Shown piece after piece: positions 21,753-31,065 of a DNA stretch of 64,000 bases (position 1 is the first letter of the stretch; each line of letters begins with the position of its first letter). The notes beneath the pieces were generated by a model. That model searched no databases and was not told the DNA's origin. It saw only the letters and a list, made by a program, of their open reading frames with translations. The stretch comes from Rhizobium sp. Pop5 (GTDB lineage: Bacteria > Pseudomonadota > Alphaproteobacteria > Rhizobiales > Rhizobiaceae). The DNA is taken from assembly GCF_024721175.1 (NCBI RefSeq), contig NZ_CP099398.1:390825-454824 (forward strand), in the 5' to 3' direction. The translations under genes were made by a program, and so were the position numbers.

Positions 21753-22568
21753 TCAGGGAGGCGGGCTGGTTGCGCCTCCCGAATTCACCAACGAGATCGG
21801 CACCTTGTTGCCGATCGCACCATGAGGTCTTTCCTCATTGTAGTATCTACGCCAATCCTCCATCTTTTCGCGGGCATCCGCAAGGGTCAGGAACCAATGC
21901 TGGTTCAGGCATTCTGCACGGAAGCGGCCATTGAACGCTTCGATGAAAGCATTATCAGTCGGCTTGCCGGGGCGTGAGAAGTCCAACGTCACACCCTTGG
22001 AATAGGCCCACAGGTCCAAGTCGCGCGACACGAACTCGGTCCCTTGGTCGACACGGATCGTTTTCGGATAGCCGGCTTTTTGGCACACCCGTTCAAGGGT
22101 TTGCACAACGTCTTCGCCTCTATAGCTATGACGTGGATCAAGCACCGGCACGTAGCGCGAGAAGGTGTCGACCACCGTCAGCACGCGCAGTTTCTTACCC
22201 GTTGCGAGTTGGTCGTGAACGAAGTCCATCGCCCAGACGTCGTTGGGTCCGACGGCCATGTGCCGATCCTCGCGAAGCTTGGCTTTTACCCCCCGCTTCG
22301 GTGTCTTGTTCCGCAACTGTAGCCCCAAGTCCCTGTAAATGCGGTAGGTTCGCTTGATGTTGGTGCCCCAACCCTCGCGTTCCAACAGCACATGCACGCG
22401 GCGATAGCCGTACCGCACACGGATCTCGCAGATCTCGCGAATACGACGTTCCAGACCGGCCTGATCAGCACGGCGAGAGGTATAGTGGTGAGTTGATCGA
22501 TCGAAGTTCAACGCTCCACAAGCACGTCGGATCGAGATCGCCCAATCGCAGCACATGCCTTTCACCAT
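21753..22568 (-). CDS. IS3-family transposase OrfB, copy A
   Basis: 271 residues with an rve integrase core: WAMDFVHDQLATGKKLRVLT (first Asp), VDQGTEFVSRDLDLWAYSKG (second), DNAFIEAFNGRFRAECLNQH (third, Glu), and the C-terminal YNEERPHGAIGNKVP. Intact here; copy B has a 1-base deletion in the C-run near 38087. Confidence 0.94.
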   Translation of the reverse strand: MVKGMCCDWAISIRRACGALNFDRSTHHYTSRRADQAGLERRIREICEIRVRYGYRRVHVLLEREGWGTNIKRTYRIYRDLGLQLRNKTPKRGVKAKLREDRHMAVGPNDVWAMDFVHDQLATGKKLRVLTVVDTFSRYVPVLDPRHSYRGEDVVQTLERVCQKAGYPKTIRVDQGTEFVSRDLDLWAYSKGVTLDFSRPGKPTDNAFIEAFNGRFRAECLNQHWFLTLADAREKMEDWRRYYNEERPHGAIGNKVPISLVNSGGATSPPP

Positions 22569-22588
22569 CTCCCGCTTCCGAGCAGGCC

Positions 22589-22891
22589 TTAGAGCTTTCG
22601 GCGGATGACATCCTGCAACATCTCGCGGTCCAGCGTCAGATCCGCGACGATCTTCTTCAGGCGCGAATTCTCGTCCTCGAGCTGTTTCAGCCTCTTCATC
22701 TCCGGTGGCAGCATGCCCGCGTATTTTTTCTTCCAGTTGAAATAAGTCGCCTGGCTGATCCCCGCCTTCCTGCAGATTTCAGCAACCGACACGCCTTCAT
22801 CACCTTGCTTCAGAATGAACGCCTTCTGAGCGTCCGAAAACTGCGACGCTTTCATCGTCTTCTGGTCCCTTTCCCAGCCAGGAAAATGCAC
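22589..22891 (-). CDS. IS3-family OrfA, copy A
   Basis: 100 residues: HTH (KASQFSDAQKAFILKQGDEG then AEICRKAGISQATYFNWKKK) and a coiled coil (MKRLKQLEDENSRLKKIVAD). It binds the IS ends and is fused to OrfB by programmed frameshifting in the family. Confidence 0.92.
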   Translation of the reverse strand: MHFPGWERDQKTMKASQFSDAQKAFILKQGDEGVSVAEICRKAGISQATYFNWKKKYAGMLPPEMKRLKQLEDENSRLKKIVADLTLDREMLQDVIRRKL

Positions 22892-22937
22892 CGGAAAACT
22901 CTAACCAAAACTGGTCCAGTTTGAAGGGTTCAGATCA

Positions 22938-23547
22938 GCATCAGCCGCAACTTTCTACCAGCGCCGTCGCTTATCCGATCCGACGACCATGTCTATTTTG
23001 TGGGGGAGAACGGTGTTGCCGGTGGTCATGTTGGCGATCGGTGCTTGTACGTTCGCAGGCCTGTCCACGTTTCAAAGCATATATGCCGAAACGCGCGGAC
23101 TCTCACCGAATGTCTTCTTTCTGACATTCACCGTCACGACTGTCACATTGCGATTCTCCGTCGCGGGTATGATCGGTAAGTTGCCGCTTGGGCGCCTAGC
23201 ACTCACCCTCTTCGTGACGACACTGATTGGGATCGGACTTTTGGTTTTGAACCCGGGAAGCGAGCTGCTGTACGTCGTCGCCACCGTTCTCTTTGCGATA
23301 GGCTACGGTCTCACTTATTCGACCTTGAATGCGATGGTGGTGAACCTCGCTGGCGAACGTGGTCTGTCAATCTCAACGGCCTCCCAAGTCTTTACACTCG
23401 CTTATTTTCGTGGGTTCGTTCGAATTCCCGTATCTCGGTGGCACATTAATTGCTGTTTATGGCATCGACGTTGCCATGCTCGTGATGGCGGGTCTGGTCG
23501 CTCTCAACATCGCAATCGCCAGTCAGACATTGTGGAGGGCGGTGTAG
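22938..23547 (+). pseudogene. MFS transporter, 5'-truncated and frameshifted
   Basis: Begins at the IS3 boundary with MSILWGRTVLPVVMLAIGAC, the second half of a major facilitator protein: about five membrane segments including FFLTFTVTTVTLRFSVAGMI and LYVVATVLFAIGYGLTYSTL. After SISTASQVFTLAYF the frame shifts (near 23405) and continues as GTLIAVYGIDVAMLVMAGLV to a stop at 23547. The first six helices are missing. It precedes the N-monooxygenase by about 70 bp on the same strand and probably was the efflux gene of that cluster. Confidence 0.8.
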
Positions 23548-23619
23548 GAGACAGACGTCCTTCGATAATGATTTCCGTATCGCTGCCCACGTGCCCGCCC
23601 AACCAAAGGAAGTGTGTTT

Positions 23620-24906
23620 ATGCAAGTGCTGGATCTCATCGGTATAGGCATCGGACCCTTTAATCTTAGTCTTGCAGCACTCGCGTGTCCGACGCCGCTG
23701 CGCACTGCCTTTTTCGAAAAGGAAAGCGGCTTCGATTGGCATCCTGGGCTGCTGCTGCCCAACAGTCGCCTGCAGGTATCTCCGCTGAAGGACTGTGTGA
23801 CACTTGCAGATCCGACCAGTCCGTTTTCGTTTCTCAACTACCTCGCGGTGCATGGACGGCTGTACAGCTTCGTAAACCGGTGCGACGCGACCACGTCGCG
23901 AAGAGAGTTCACACAGTATTTCCAATGGGTTGCGCATCAGTTGCCACAACTCCGGTTTGGGGAGGAGGTTACCGACGTAACCAGATTAGACGAGGGTTAC
24001 CGCGTGACGACGACTCGAGATCACTACCATGCACGCTCAGTTGCGATTGGCGTCGGTGTCGTTGCAACAATTCCCGAATGCGCCAAACCTTGGCTGGGCG
24101 AGAAGGTCTACCATGTGGCGAGCTATCTGGATCGGCCACAAATCGACATCGGTGAACGCGTATTAGTCGTTGGTGGGGGGCAGAGCGGTGCGGAGGTTGT
24201 TGAACACCTATTGGGCAGTCCGGGTATCGGTAAAATTACATGGGTGACGTCACGCGGGAACCTGTTCACGAGGGATGACAGCTCTTTTATCAACGTGTCA
24301 TACACGCCGTCTTACAGCCAGCGCTTTCATTCGCTGCCACTTAAAAAACGTCGCACTATTGTCGACGACGAAAAACTCACCAGTGACGGCATTTCAGCAG
24401 AATTGAGCAACCGCATTTACGAAACTATCTATCACCGCAGCGCGACTGGCAATATTGACGATGTCATTCAACTGCTACCCGCAGTCGTCATGAAGGAGTT
24501 GTCTCCTCATGCGGACGGTTGGCACGCGCTGTTGGCTTCGCACGGCACCTGTCAGCGACCGACTGTAGTGGCTGATCGGGTCGTACTCGCCACCGGTTTC
24601 GAGCCTCGCCCGCTAGCGTTTATCGATCGCCTATTGGCTTCCGCTTCTATGGAAGGCGGTCTGCCGGTCGTGAAGGACGATTACTCCGTTCAATTCGAGG
24701 ACAACGCCGCCGGCCAGGTATATCTGCAAAACCGATCCCCAGTCCAAAGTGGCTTGCAGAGTGTGAATCTATCGCTCGTCGCCTACCGAAACGGTCGCAT
24801 CATCAATAGCCTGCTTCGGCGTGAATACTATCTGAACGTCCCAGATCGGCCGATCCTTGGGTGCCTAGGTTTACTTCCCGCTCAAGAGACACAAAACGCA
24901 AGATAA
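23620..24906 (+). CDS. Lysine/ornithine N-monooxygenase (SidA/IucD/PvdA family)
   Basis: A 428-residue flavin-dependent N-hydroxylase. The FAD motif is IGIGIGPFNLSLAAL (residues 7-21), followed by family segments FDWHPGLLLPNSRLQVSPLK and DPTSPFSFLNYL; NADPH motif VVGGGQSGAEVVEHL; ATGFEPRP near residue 330. The family hydroxylates the side-chain amine of L-lysine or L-ornithine using NADPH and O2. No siderophore synthetase is nearby; instead a PhyH dioxygenase, a cupin and a MetRS-like protein follow on the same strand, which points to N-N bond chemistry rather than hydroxamate assembly. ATG at 23620 is preferred; an earlier alternative start 2 codons upstream exists. Substrate is inferred. 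Confidence 0.88.
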   Translation: MQVLDLIGIGIGPFNLSLAALACPTPLRTAFFEKESGFDWHPGLLLPNSRLQVSPLKDCVTLADPTSPFSFLNYLAVHGRLYSFVNRCDATTSRREFTQYFQWVAHQLPQLRFGEEVTDVTRLDEGYRVTTTRDHYHARSVAIGVGVVATIPECAKPWLGEKVYHVASYLDRPQIDIGERVLVVGGGQSGAEVVEHLLGSPGIGKITWVTSRGNLFTRDDSSFINVSYTPSYSQRFHSLPLKKRRTIVDDEKLTSDGISAELSNRIYETIYHRSATGNIDDVIQLLPAVVMKELSPHADGWHALLASHGTCQRPTVVADRVVLATGFEPRPLAFIDRLLASASMEGGLPVVKDDYSVQFEDNAAGQVYLQNRSPVQSGLQSVNLSLVAYRNGRIINSLLRREYYLNVPDRPILGCLGLLPAQETQNAR

Positions 24907-24987
24907 CACTCCAGTGCAGTGCAGCTCGGGGCGCCTGCTCACGACGCAGCTTTACCAGGCGGCTTTAAATCTAAAAAGGAGTTACAC

Positions 24988-25767
24988 ATGTTAACCAAAG
25001 AACAAAAATCAACATGGGATGACGTTGGATACATTAGGATTGAGTCATTTCTCGATCTAGAAAGCCGAGATAAACTTTCAGCTCTTGTGGCTGATGTTTC
25101 GTGCTGGGAGACAAGTGAAGACAAATGGCTGATATGGTTCGAAAAAACAACTGACGGTAGGAGGATCATTTCGAAGGTCGAGAACTTCCTCGAATTTAAC
25201 GCCCCCCTGCGTGATTTACTGCTGGCTGACCACCGTATCGAGTCGATCGTCGAAGAGTTACTGGGGGAAGATGCCCGCATGCTCAAAGAGTTGCTGATCT
25301 TTAAGTACTCCGACAGCGGCGGCTATCGCCCGCATCAGGACATCTACCATATCCCACATAAGCTACCAGACCGGATGGTGCACGCGATTGTTGCAATAGG
25401 CATCGACGATTCCGGCCCAGACAACGGAGGGCTTTTCTTCAGCCCCGGGAACCACAAAAAGGGCGTGTTCCCAATGGACGCCGGCGGCGTAATGTACCCC
25501 GAGGTCGCGGACAGGCTGGCCTGGGAGCCCGTAACGTGGAAGGCCGGTGACATTTTCATCTTTGACGACTATGCCCCACATTACTCAAAGCCCAACAAAA
25601 GTGAAAATTCTCGAAGGGTGATTTATCTCGTGTTCCAGCGTGCCTCAACTGGTGGGCCAACGAGGGCCGAATACAACAAACTGAAACGCGCCTACAACCC
25701 TCCCGAGGGCAAGGTCTCCAACATCGACGAGCTCAAGCCGCCGAACGGCATTTTCTATCGCGATTGA
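24988..25767 (+). CDS. PhyH-family Fe(II)/2-oxoglutarate dioxygenase
   Basis: A 259-residue protein of the phytanoyl-CoA dioxygenase family. The iron-binding HxD is in YRPHQDIYHIPHKL, the distal His in DDYAPHYSKPNKSENSRRVI, where the Arg can bind 2-oxoglutarate; GGLFFSPGNHKKG is also typical. Start MLTKEQKSTWDDVGY at 24988 has AAAAAGGAG just upstream; the open frame extends 23 codons further but lacks support. It lies 81 bp after the N-monooxygenase and 21 bp before the cupin gene. It likely hydroxylates or oxidises an intermediate or the product of the cluster; substrate unknown. Confidence 0.87.
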   Translation: MLTKEQKSTWDDVGYIRIESFLDLESRDKLSALVADVSCWETSEDKWLIWFEKTTDGRRIISKVENFLEFNAPLRDLLLADHRIESIVEELLGEDARMLKELLIFKYSDSGGYRPHQDIYHIPHKLPDRMVHAIVAIGIDDSGPDNGGLFFSPGNHKKGVFPMDAGGVMYPEVADRLAWEPVTWKAGDIFIFDDYAPHYSKPNKSENSRRVIYLVFQRASTGGPTRAEYNKLKRAYNPPEGKVSNIDELKPPNGIFYRD

Positions 25768-25788
25768 AGGCAGAGGACAGAGGCAAAC

Positions 25789-26118
25789 ATGTATACGAAA
25801 CAGATCGACCGCTCAATCATGCGCCAGGAGTATGGCGTTCTGGTGTGCCGGTTACTTGAGCATCTACCGCAGGCAGTCGCAACGGCTTTCGGCACATCGA
25901 TTGTGGAGGTGGTACCTGGCGATGCGGTCGATCTTCATTCGCACCCAGAGCACGAACTCTGGGTATTGATCTCGGGCAGCGGCGTGTTTCAATCCGATGG
26001 AGAAACCTCCGCAGTCAGTGGGGACACGATGGTCTATATAGCGCCGCACCAAAAACACGCGATCAAAAATAGCAGCCCTCAAACCAGCTTAAAGTTCCTT
26101 TCGATATGGTGGGATTGA
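25789..26118 (+). CDS. Single-domain cupin, probable partner of the MetRS-like protein
   Basis: A 109-residue cupin. Motif 1 is VDLHSHPEHELWVLISGSGV, with His residues and Glu suited to bind zinc or another metal; motif 2 is GDTMVYIAPHQKHAIKN. The stop overlaps almost directly with the TTG start of the MetRS-like gene (1 base between), so the two are made in step. In characterised hydrazine synthetases (Spb40 of the s56-p1 pathway and relatives) a zinc cupin domain and a MetRS-like domain are fused in one protein and join an N-hydroxylated lysine to an amino acid. Here the two domains are separate proteins. That function is inferred. Confidence 0.8.
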   Translation: MYTKQIDRSIMRQEYGVLVCRLLEHLPQAVATAFGTSIVEVVPGDAVDLHSHPEHELWVLISGSGVFQSDGETSAVSGDTMVYIAPHQKHAIKNSSPQTSLKFLSIWWD

Positions 26119-26119
26119 A

Positions 26120-27709
26120 TTGAGAGCAAACCAACATACTTTTTTTGCCTGCTCGGCGCCGCCGTGCCCGAACGGCAAGCTGCATCTTGGGCATATAGGT
26201 GGCGTGTACCTTCTCGCCGACGTGTTCGTACGCTACCACCGCATGGTAGGCAACGCGGCCTATCACGTGACAGGTGCGGACGAACATGGCACTTACACGC
26301 TGGTGAAAGCCCGAAAGCTTGGCAGGCCGGTTGATGACGTCGCACACATGCACATTGAAGAAATTCTGCAGTGTCTGCGGTCAGTTGATATTGAACCGGA
26401 CGTATTTGTAAGGACTTCAAGCGAAGACCACAAAGACCGCAGCTTGGCGATCTACGACCAACTAAGAGCGTCCGGCTACGTTGAGCTGCGCGACGGAGAG
26501 CAACTGTATTGCGGGACGTGCGAAGAGTTCGCCGCAGACTCACTCGCGGTCGGAGAGTGTCCAGCTTGTAACGCGCCAACAGATAGTAACCTTTGCGAAG
26601 ATTGCGGCTCGGCGCTGCAACACAATCTACTACGCAACCCGATTCACACGACATGCGGCCAGAGCCTTATCTTGCGCCCGATTCGACAGGTTCATTTTGA
26701 GCTTGAAAAATTTGCTCCGGGGCTCGATCACGCCATTGAGGCGAGCGGATGGCCGGAATCCATAAAGCGCAAAGAACTTGACTGGCTACGGTCAAAACTG
26801 ATGGCATTGCCGATGTCGCGGCATTTCGACCGTGGTGTGACTTTGAACTCCCCGGTGGAGGTGGCAGGCCAAACTTTAATGACTTGGTTTGAAGGATTGT
26901 GGTGCTATGAGACAGGAATCGAACGCCTCTGCAAGCAAAATGGCGCAGATCTCGATGACACTATGCGCAACGCGAGCACGAGACTCGTATTCTTCATGGG
27001 TCAGGATAACCGGTTTTATTACACGATCGGCGTTACTGCTAGTTTGTTCTCGCGCGGTTATGCGATTCCATACAACCATGCAATTCAGGACTTTTATAAG
27101 CTCGAAGGGGCGAAATTTTCTACTAGCCGTGACCACGCTGTGTGGGCTGACGAGGTGGCAGCAGATATCGACACGAACGTGCTGCGCTACTATTTGGCTA
27201 GCATCGCCAAGCCATTTGGCGCAAACGACAACGATTTTCTGATCGAGGGGCTGCTTCAGACCGCGGCTAGAATTCGTGCTTTCGAAACGGCTTTGCGCAA
27301 GTACGCCGGATGTAACGAGACGCTGACGGCCGACAAGCTGACAGTCGAGCAGAACCACAATGTTAAACGATATTCCGAAGCGGTGCAGGACTTGCGCGTC
27401 TGGGATGCCATGGACGCCATAGACGCCTTTTTCGACGTTGCGTCTTTTTCAAGGGCAGATACCTCAGTCAGCGCAGCGGAAGTTTCCGTATTTCTAAGCC
27501 TTCTTAATCCTGTGACCCCGATGCTTGCGGCGCGGTATGGTGCTTTCTTTTTCGGAGCCGGATGGCGGCCGGGGCTCGATGGCGGCACTATCCGGCCAAG
27601 CACCGGCTTACGCAAACCGGTTGATTTCCCATTGTTTAGCGACCCGATTCCGGAAGCCTTCATAGAGGCTTATGAAAGACGATTTAGGCAAGTCCGGCCG
27701 AATTCTTAG
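26120..27709 (+). CDS. Methionyl-tRNA synthetase-like protein, probable N-N ligase component
   Basis: A 529-residue class I synthetase-like protein. HIGH-type motif HLGH in PNGKLHLGHIGGVYLLADVF, zinc-knuckle cysteines in YCGTCEEFA, ECPACNAPT and LCEDCGSALQ, and a KMSKS-like KFSTSRDHAVW. A C-terminal helical region matches the MetRS anticodon-binding domain only loosely. As an extra synthetase inside a biosynthetic operon, next to a cupin and an amine N-hydroxylase, it probably adenylates an amino acid for N-N bond formation rather than charging tRNA. It starts at TTG, 1 base after the cupin stop, with GGTGGGA upstream. A housekeeping-like or resistance MetRS cannot be excluded. Confidence 0.82.
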   Translation: MRANQHTFFACSAPPCPNGKLHLGHIGGVYLLADVFVRYHRMVGNAAYHVTGADEHGTYTLVKARKLGRPVDDVAHMHIEEILQCLRSVDIEPDVFVRTSSEDHKDRSLAIYDQLRASGYVELRDGEQLYCGTCEEFAADSLAVGECPACNAPTDSNLCEDCGSALQHNLLRNPIHTTCGQSLILRPIRQVHFELEKFAPGLDHAIEASGWPESIKRKELDWLRSKLMALPMSRHFDRGVTLNSPVEVAGQTLMTWFEGLWCYETGIERLCKQNGADLDDTMRNASTRLVFFMGQDNRFYYTIGVTASLFSRGYAIPYNHAIQDFYKLEGAKFSTSRDHAVWADEVAADIDTNVLRYYLASIAKPFGANDNDFLIEGLLQTAARIRAFETALRKYAGCNETLTADKLTVEQNHNVKRYSEAVQDLRVWDAMDAIDAFFDVASFSRADTSVSAAEVSVFLSLLNPVTPMLAARYGAFFFGAGWRPGLDGGTIRPSTGLRKPVDFPLFSDPIPEAFIEAYERRFRQVRPNS

Positions 27710-27714
27710 CTTTT

Positions 27715-28003
27715 AATGACGGCAACCGCTTTGACGATCCCGAGGCGAGTAACGCGGACGCCGACCGGATGACGGCATCTCGATAGCGGAGAACGCAAGG
27801 CGGCAGTCGGGCGACCTACTTCGTTCCGAAAGGCCCACGACGGCTTTCTGGCGTGCGACGGCGTCGCGCTTGGCGGCGGGCCTTTCTATTTTTTTAAGGA
27901 GCTCGGGAAGTGGGGCCGTATCCAGGATCTGCTCGGCGAGCAGTCTCTTCAGTGTGGCGTTCTCTTCCTCAAGCGCCTTCAGGCGCGTTGATCTTTTCAT
28001 CAC
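27715..28003 (-). pseudogene. IS3-family OrfA relic
   Basis: MKRSTRLKALEEENATLKRL then LAEQILDTAPLPELLKKI is the coiled-coil tail of an IS3-type OrfA, followed by RPAAKRDAVARQKAVVGLSE, the start of its OrfB. No catalytic core remains. It differs in sequence from the other IS3 elements in the window and abuts the IS2-group element. Confidence 0.75.
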
Positions 28004-28087
28004 AAATTACTGGCTGAACTGCCCCCACTTTCGACCGGACACTCAGCATAAGCAGGAAGGCTCAAGCACAGGCTTGAGGATAAGCTT

Positions 28088-28477
28088 ATGTCTAACGAGT
28101 TTCGACAGGTTGACTTGATGATCGGTGACGTCCGGCGGCGACGCTGGACAACGGAACGCAAACTGCAGATCATCGAGGAAAGCTATGCCGCCGGGGAGAC
28201 CGTTTCCTCCGCGGCGCGGCGGCATGGAGTTGCGCCAAATCTTCTGTATCGCTGGCGTAGGCTCCTGAGCGAGGGAGGTGCGGTGGCCGTGGATTCTGAC
28301 GAGCCAGTGATCGGCAATTCCGAGGTGAAGAAGCTGGAAGATCGAGTGCGCGAGCTTGAGCGCATCCTCGGGCGCAAGACGTTGGAGAACGAGATTCTCC
28401 GCGAAGCTCTTTCTAAAGCCCACTCAAAAAAACCGATATCGCGGCCGATCTTGTTGCCGAAGGACGGTTCCCGATGA
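28088..28477 (+). CDS. IS2-group transposase OrfA
   Basis: 129 residues: HTH_21-type DNA-binding part (RRRWTTERKLQIIEESYAAG, SSAARRHGVAPNLLYRWRRL) and a C-terminal coiled coil (VKKLEDRVRELERILGRKTL). The stop overlaps the orfB start by 4 bases. Confidence 0.92.
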   Translation: MSNEFRQVDLMIGDVRRRRWTTERKLQIIEESYAAGETVSSAARRHGVAPNLLYRWRRLLSEGGAVAVDSDEPVIGNSEVKKLEDRVRELERILGRKTLENEILREALSKAHSKKPISRPILLPKDGSR

Positions 28478-29301
28478 AGACCGTGGCTGACGTCCTGGGC
28501 GTATCGCGGTCCAATCTCGTGGAGCGCCTTAAAGGCAAGTGCAAGCCGCGTGGATCATACCTCAAAGCGGACGATGCCGAGCTGCTGCCTGCCATTCGTA
28601 AACTCGTGGATGCTCGGCCGACCTATGGCTATCGGCGGATCGCTGCCCTTCTCAACAGGCAGCGGCGAGCTGCTGATCTGCCCGTCGTCAATCGCAAGCG
28701 AGTTCATCGCATCATGGCCAATCACGCTATGATCCTTGAGAAACACACGGCGGTGCGAATAGGCCGTGTCCACGACGGCAAGGTCATGGTGATGCGGTCT
28801 AACCTGCGCTGGTGCTCGGATGGCCTTGAGTTCACTTGCTGGAATGGCGAGGTGGTCCGTCTCGCGTTCATCATCGATGCGTTTGACCGGGAAATTATCT
28901 CATGGGCAGCCGTCGCCAATGCCGGGATATCCGGCTGCGACATTCGAGACATGATGTTGGAGGCCGTCGAAAAGCGCTTCGGCGCAACCAGCGCCCCGCA
29001 TGCAATAGAACATCTATCTGATAACGGCAGTGCATACACCGCGCGGGAGACCAGGCTGTTTGCCCAAGCCCTCAACCTGATCCCATGCTTCACGCCCGTT
29101 GCCAGCCCACAATCGAACGGCATGTCTGAAGCCTTCGTCAAAACCTTGAAGCGGGACTATATACGCATCTCACCCATTCCGGACGCCGATACAGCTCTCC
29201 GGAAGATCGACGGATGGATCGAAGACTATAATGAAATCCATCCACACTCAGCGCTGAAAATGGCCTCCCCAAGGGAGTTCATCAAAGCATTGTCTCAATA
29301 G
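28474..29301 (+). CDS. IS2-group transposase OrfB
   Basis: 275 residues with an rve DDE core: DGLEFTCWNGEVVRLAFIID, EHLSDNGSAYTARETRLFAQ, SPQSNGMSEAFVKTLKRDYI and a C-terminal IEDYNEIHPHSALKM. It appears intact. Confidence 0.94.
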   Translation: MKTVADVLGVSRSNLVERLKGKCKPRGSYLKADDAELLPAIRKLVDARPTYGYRRIAALLNRQRRAADLPVVNRKRVHRIMANHAMILEKHTAVRIGRVHDGKVMVMRSNLRWCSDGLEFTCWNGEVVRLAFIIDAFDREIISWAAVANAGISGCDIRDMMLEAVEKRFGATSAPHAIEHLSDNGSAYTARETRLFAQALNLIPCFTPVASPQSNGMSEAFVKTLKRDYIRISPIPDADTALRKIDGWIEDYNEIHPHSALKMASPREFIKALSQ

Positions 29302-29645
29302 CTGATCTGTCCGGCGAAATGGGGGGCACTCCACTGGCACGCCACCAATATCTTGAACATGCTTCCAAACAGAAGGAGCCCGCCAGTCGATAGCCAGCGT
29401 ACGGCAAAGCCTCTCCGGTATCGCGATATGATGAACCTACTTCCGCCCATCCGTTCACTAGCATTTCATGTCGCTCGGTGACGCCGCTCCACATCGCCTA
29501 TTGCTAAGGTGCCATTCGATATTTAAAGTGGATTATCTGCAACTATAACGTCTATCGTAACTATGCGGCCTACTTAATTGATCACCAAACTAACCTAAGC
29601 CTTTTCGACGAACCTTCATTGGATCTATGCTGGAAGGTTCTGTAC

Positions 29646-29689
29646 TGGAAAAATCGATTGTTTGGATATAAAATATCCGTTGTTTGGAT
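29646..29689 (-). promoter_or_regulatory. nod box divergent from nodD, no target left
   Basis: Minus strand: ATCCA, 7 bases, GATA, 6 bases, ATCCAAACAATCGATTTTTCC, a strong NodD site. It points left, away from nodD, but the next 315 bp hold no gene and then the IS2-group element begins. It can still serve autoregulation of nodD. Confidence 0.88.
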
Positions 29690-29699
29690 GTGACTAAAG

Positions 29700-30656
29700 A
29701 TGCGTTTCAAGGGCCTTGATCTAAACCTGCTCGTTGCATTGGATGCGCTCACGACCGAGCGCAACCTAACGGCTGCCGCACGTAGTATCAATCTAAGTCA
29801 ACCAGCAATGAGTGCCGCCATTGGTAGGCTTCGGGACTATTTCCGCGACGAATTGTTTACAATGAATGGTCGAGAACTTCGGCTGACGCCCCGTGCCGAA
29901 GGACTTGCCTCGGCAGTGCGTGAAACTCTCTTGCAGGTACAATGCTCAATCATCTCTTGGGAGCCGTTTAACCCGTCGAAGTCTGACAGATGCTTTAGAA
30001 TAGTTCTGTCCGATTTCATGATGCTGATATACTTCAATAAAATCATTGAGCGAGTTGCTCGAGAAGCGCCCGCAGTCAGCTTTGAGTTGCTGCCTTTGGA
30101 TAGTGATCCGTACGAGATGCTTAGCCGCGGTGACGTCGACTTCCTCATCGTGCCTGAATTTTTTCTCTCGGGCGCACACCCGAGCGCAAAACTGTTCACA
30201 GAGAAGTTTGTATGTGTAGCCTGTTCGACAAATGTGGACCTACCTTCAGCGCTGACGATCGAGCAATATGTCTCCACGGGACACGTCGCTGCCGCGTTTG
30301 GGCGCTTTTTGAAGCCATCGGTCGAGGGCTGGTTCTTGCTCGAGAATGGTATTCAGAGGCGGGTGGAGGTCGTCGTGCAAGGGTTTAGCTTAATACCACC
30401 AGTCCTGCGTGGCACGAACCGCATAGCTAACCTACCGCTTCGCTTAGTCGAGCATTACGAAAGTACTTTCCCTTTGCGGATCATCAACCTTCCGTTACCG
30501 CTCCCCGTCTTCACAGAAGCTGTTCAATGGCCAGCGCTCCATAATGCCGATCCAGGGAGCATCTGGTTCAGGGAGATATTGGTTGAGGAAGCTTCCCGTA
30601 TGATGTCCTCCAACGCACCTAAAATACATGGGTTGCTACAACAATCCGGTTCCTGA
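29700..30656 (+). CDS. nodD: NodD, LysR-type flavonoid-responsive regulator
   Basis: A 318-residue NodD. The N-terminal HTH is [20 protein letters not shown] then [20 protein letters not shown]; the effector domain shows the NodD-typical segments [20 protein letters not shown] and [20 protein letters not shown]. It binds nod boxes and activates nod operons with plant flavonoids. The start lies 10 bases from a divergent nod box, the classical arrangement. A second NodD is encoded at 31066-31974; the two share the N-terminus almost exactly but diverge in the effector domain, so they may sense different signals. The C-terminus is slightly longer than in its sister. Confidence 0.95.
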   Translation: MRFKGLDLNLLVALDALTTERNLTAAARSINLSQPAMSAAIGRLRDYFRDELFTMNGRELRLTPRAEGLASAVRETLLQVQCSIISWEPFNPSKSDRCFRIVLSDFMMLIYFNKIIERVAREAPAVSFELLPLDSDPYEMLSRGDVDFLIVPEFFLSGAHPSAKLFTEKFVCVACSTNVDLPSALTIEQYVSTGHVAAAFGRFLKPSVEGWFLLENGIQRRVEVVVQGFSLIPPVLRGTNRIANLPLRLVEHYESTFPLRIINLPLPLPVFTEAVQWPALHNADPGSIWFREILVEEASRMMSSNAPKIHGLLQQSGS

Positions 30657-31065
30657 CCAAGGTTCCTGCTTGAGTAAGATCCGCCCGAGCCCGAATAAGT
30701 TCAACAGCCACCAAAGAGGCTTTTCAAAGGTATCCATCCGGGGAAGGCCCGCTGACCTTGCCCCCAAGTTTTATCCAGTTTTGAGTTCGCTCCGACGGTT
30801 TTGGGTTGCTGTATTTGCGGCGGTAGCGGCGGGTTGCGGTGCGGAGCAATTGTGGTCCCCCAGCACCCTTCGATTTGCCGCCGAAGGTGCTAGACAGCAC
30901 GTCGCGCAATCGTCCGAAGGGCGGCCGATCGGCGACGGGCGTAGCGCTCAGCTTCGTCGATAAAATGGCCTGCGGGTCACTCACAGGTGGTGCCGTCTTC
31001 AGCTAATCGGCCGCGTCGCGGGTCGTCGCTCCCAATGCAGCCCAGCTTCCTAGGTTTCAGGATGG
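30657..31065. other. 409 bp between the two nodD genes
   Basis: No gene is recognised. A stretch near 30757 (CCCCAAGTTTTATCCAG) looks like an insertion-sequence end, so this may hold a decayed IS fragment. Confidence 0.4.

Larger units (their letters stand above)
21650..22937 (-). mobile_element. IS3-family element, copy A (1288 bp)
   Basis: Bounded by TGACCTGCCACTGAA at 21650 and ...GGTTCAGATCA at 22937 (inverted: TGATCTGAACC); both ends recur in copy B at 37446-38732. It carries orfA and orfB in the usual overlapping layout. No clear target duplication is seen. The right end has removed the 5' part of an MFS gene. Confidence 0.92.
28018..29330 (+). mobile_element. IS2-group (IS3 family) element
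   Basis: Inverted ends of about 25 bp are visible: CTGCCCCCACTTTCGACCGG at the left and, inverted, TGCCCCCCATTTCGCCGGAC at the right. It encodes orfA and orfB with a 4-base overlap. It lies in the region where the nod box at 29646 would drive transcription, so it probably displaced the original target gene. Confidence 0.82.
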
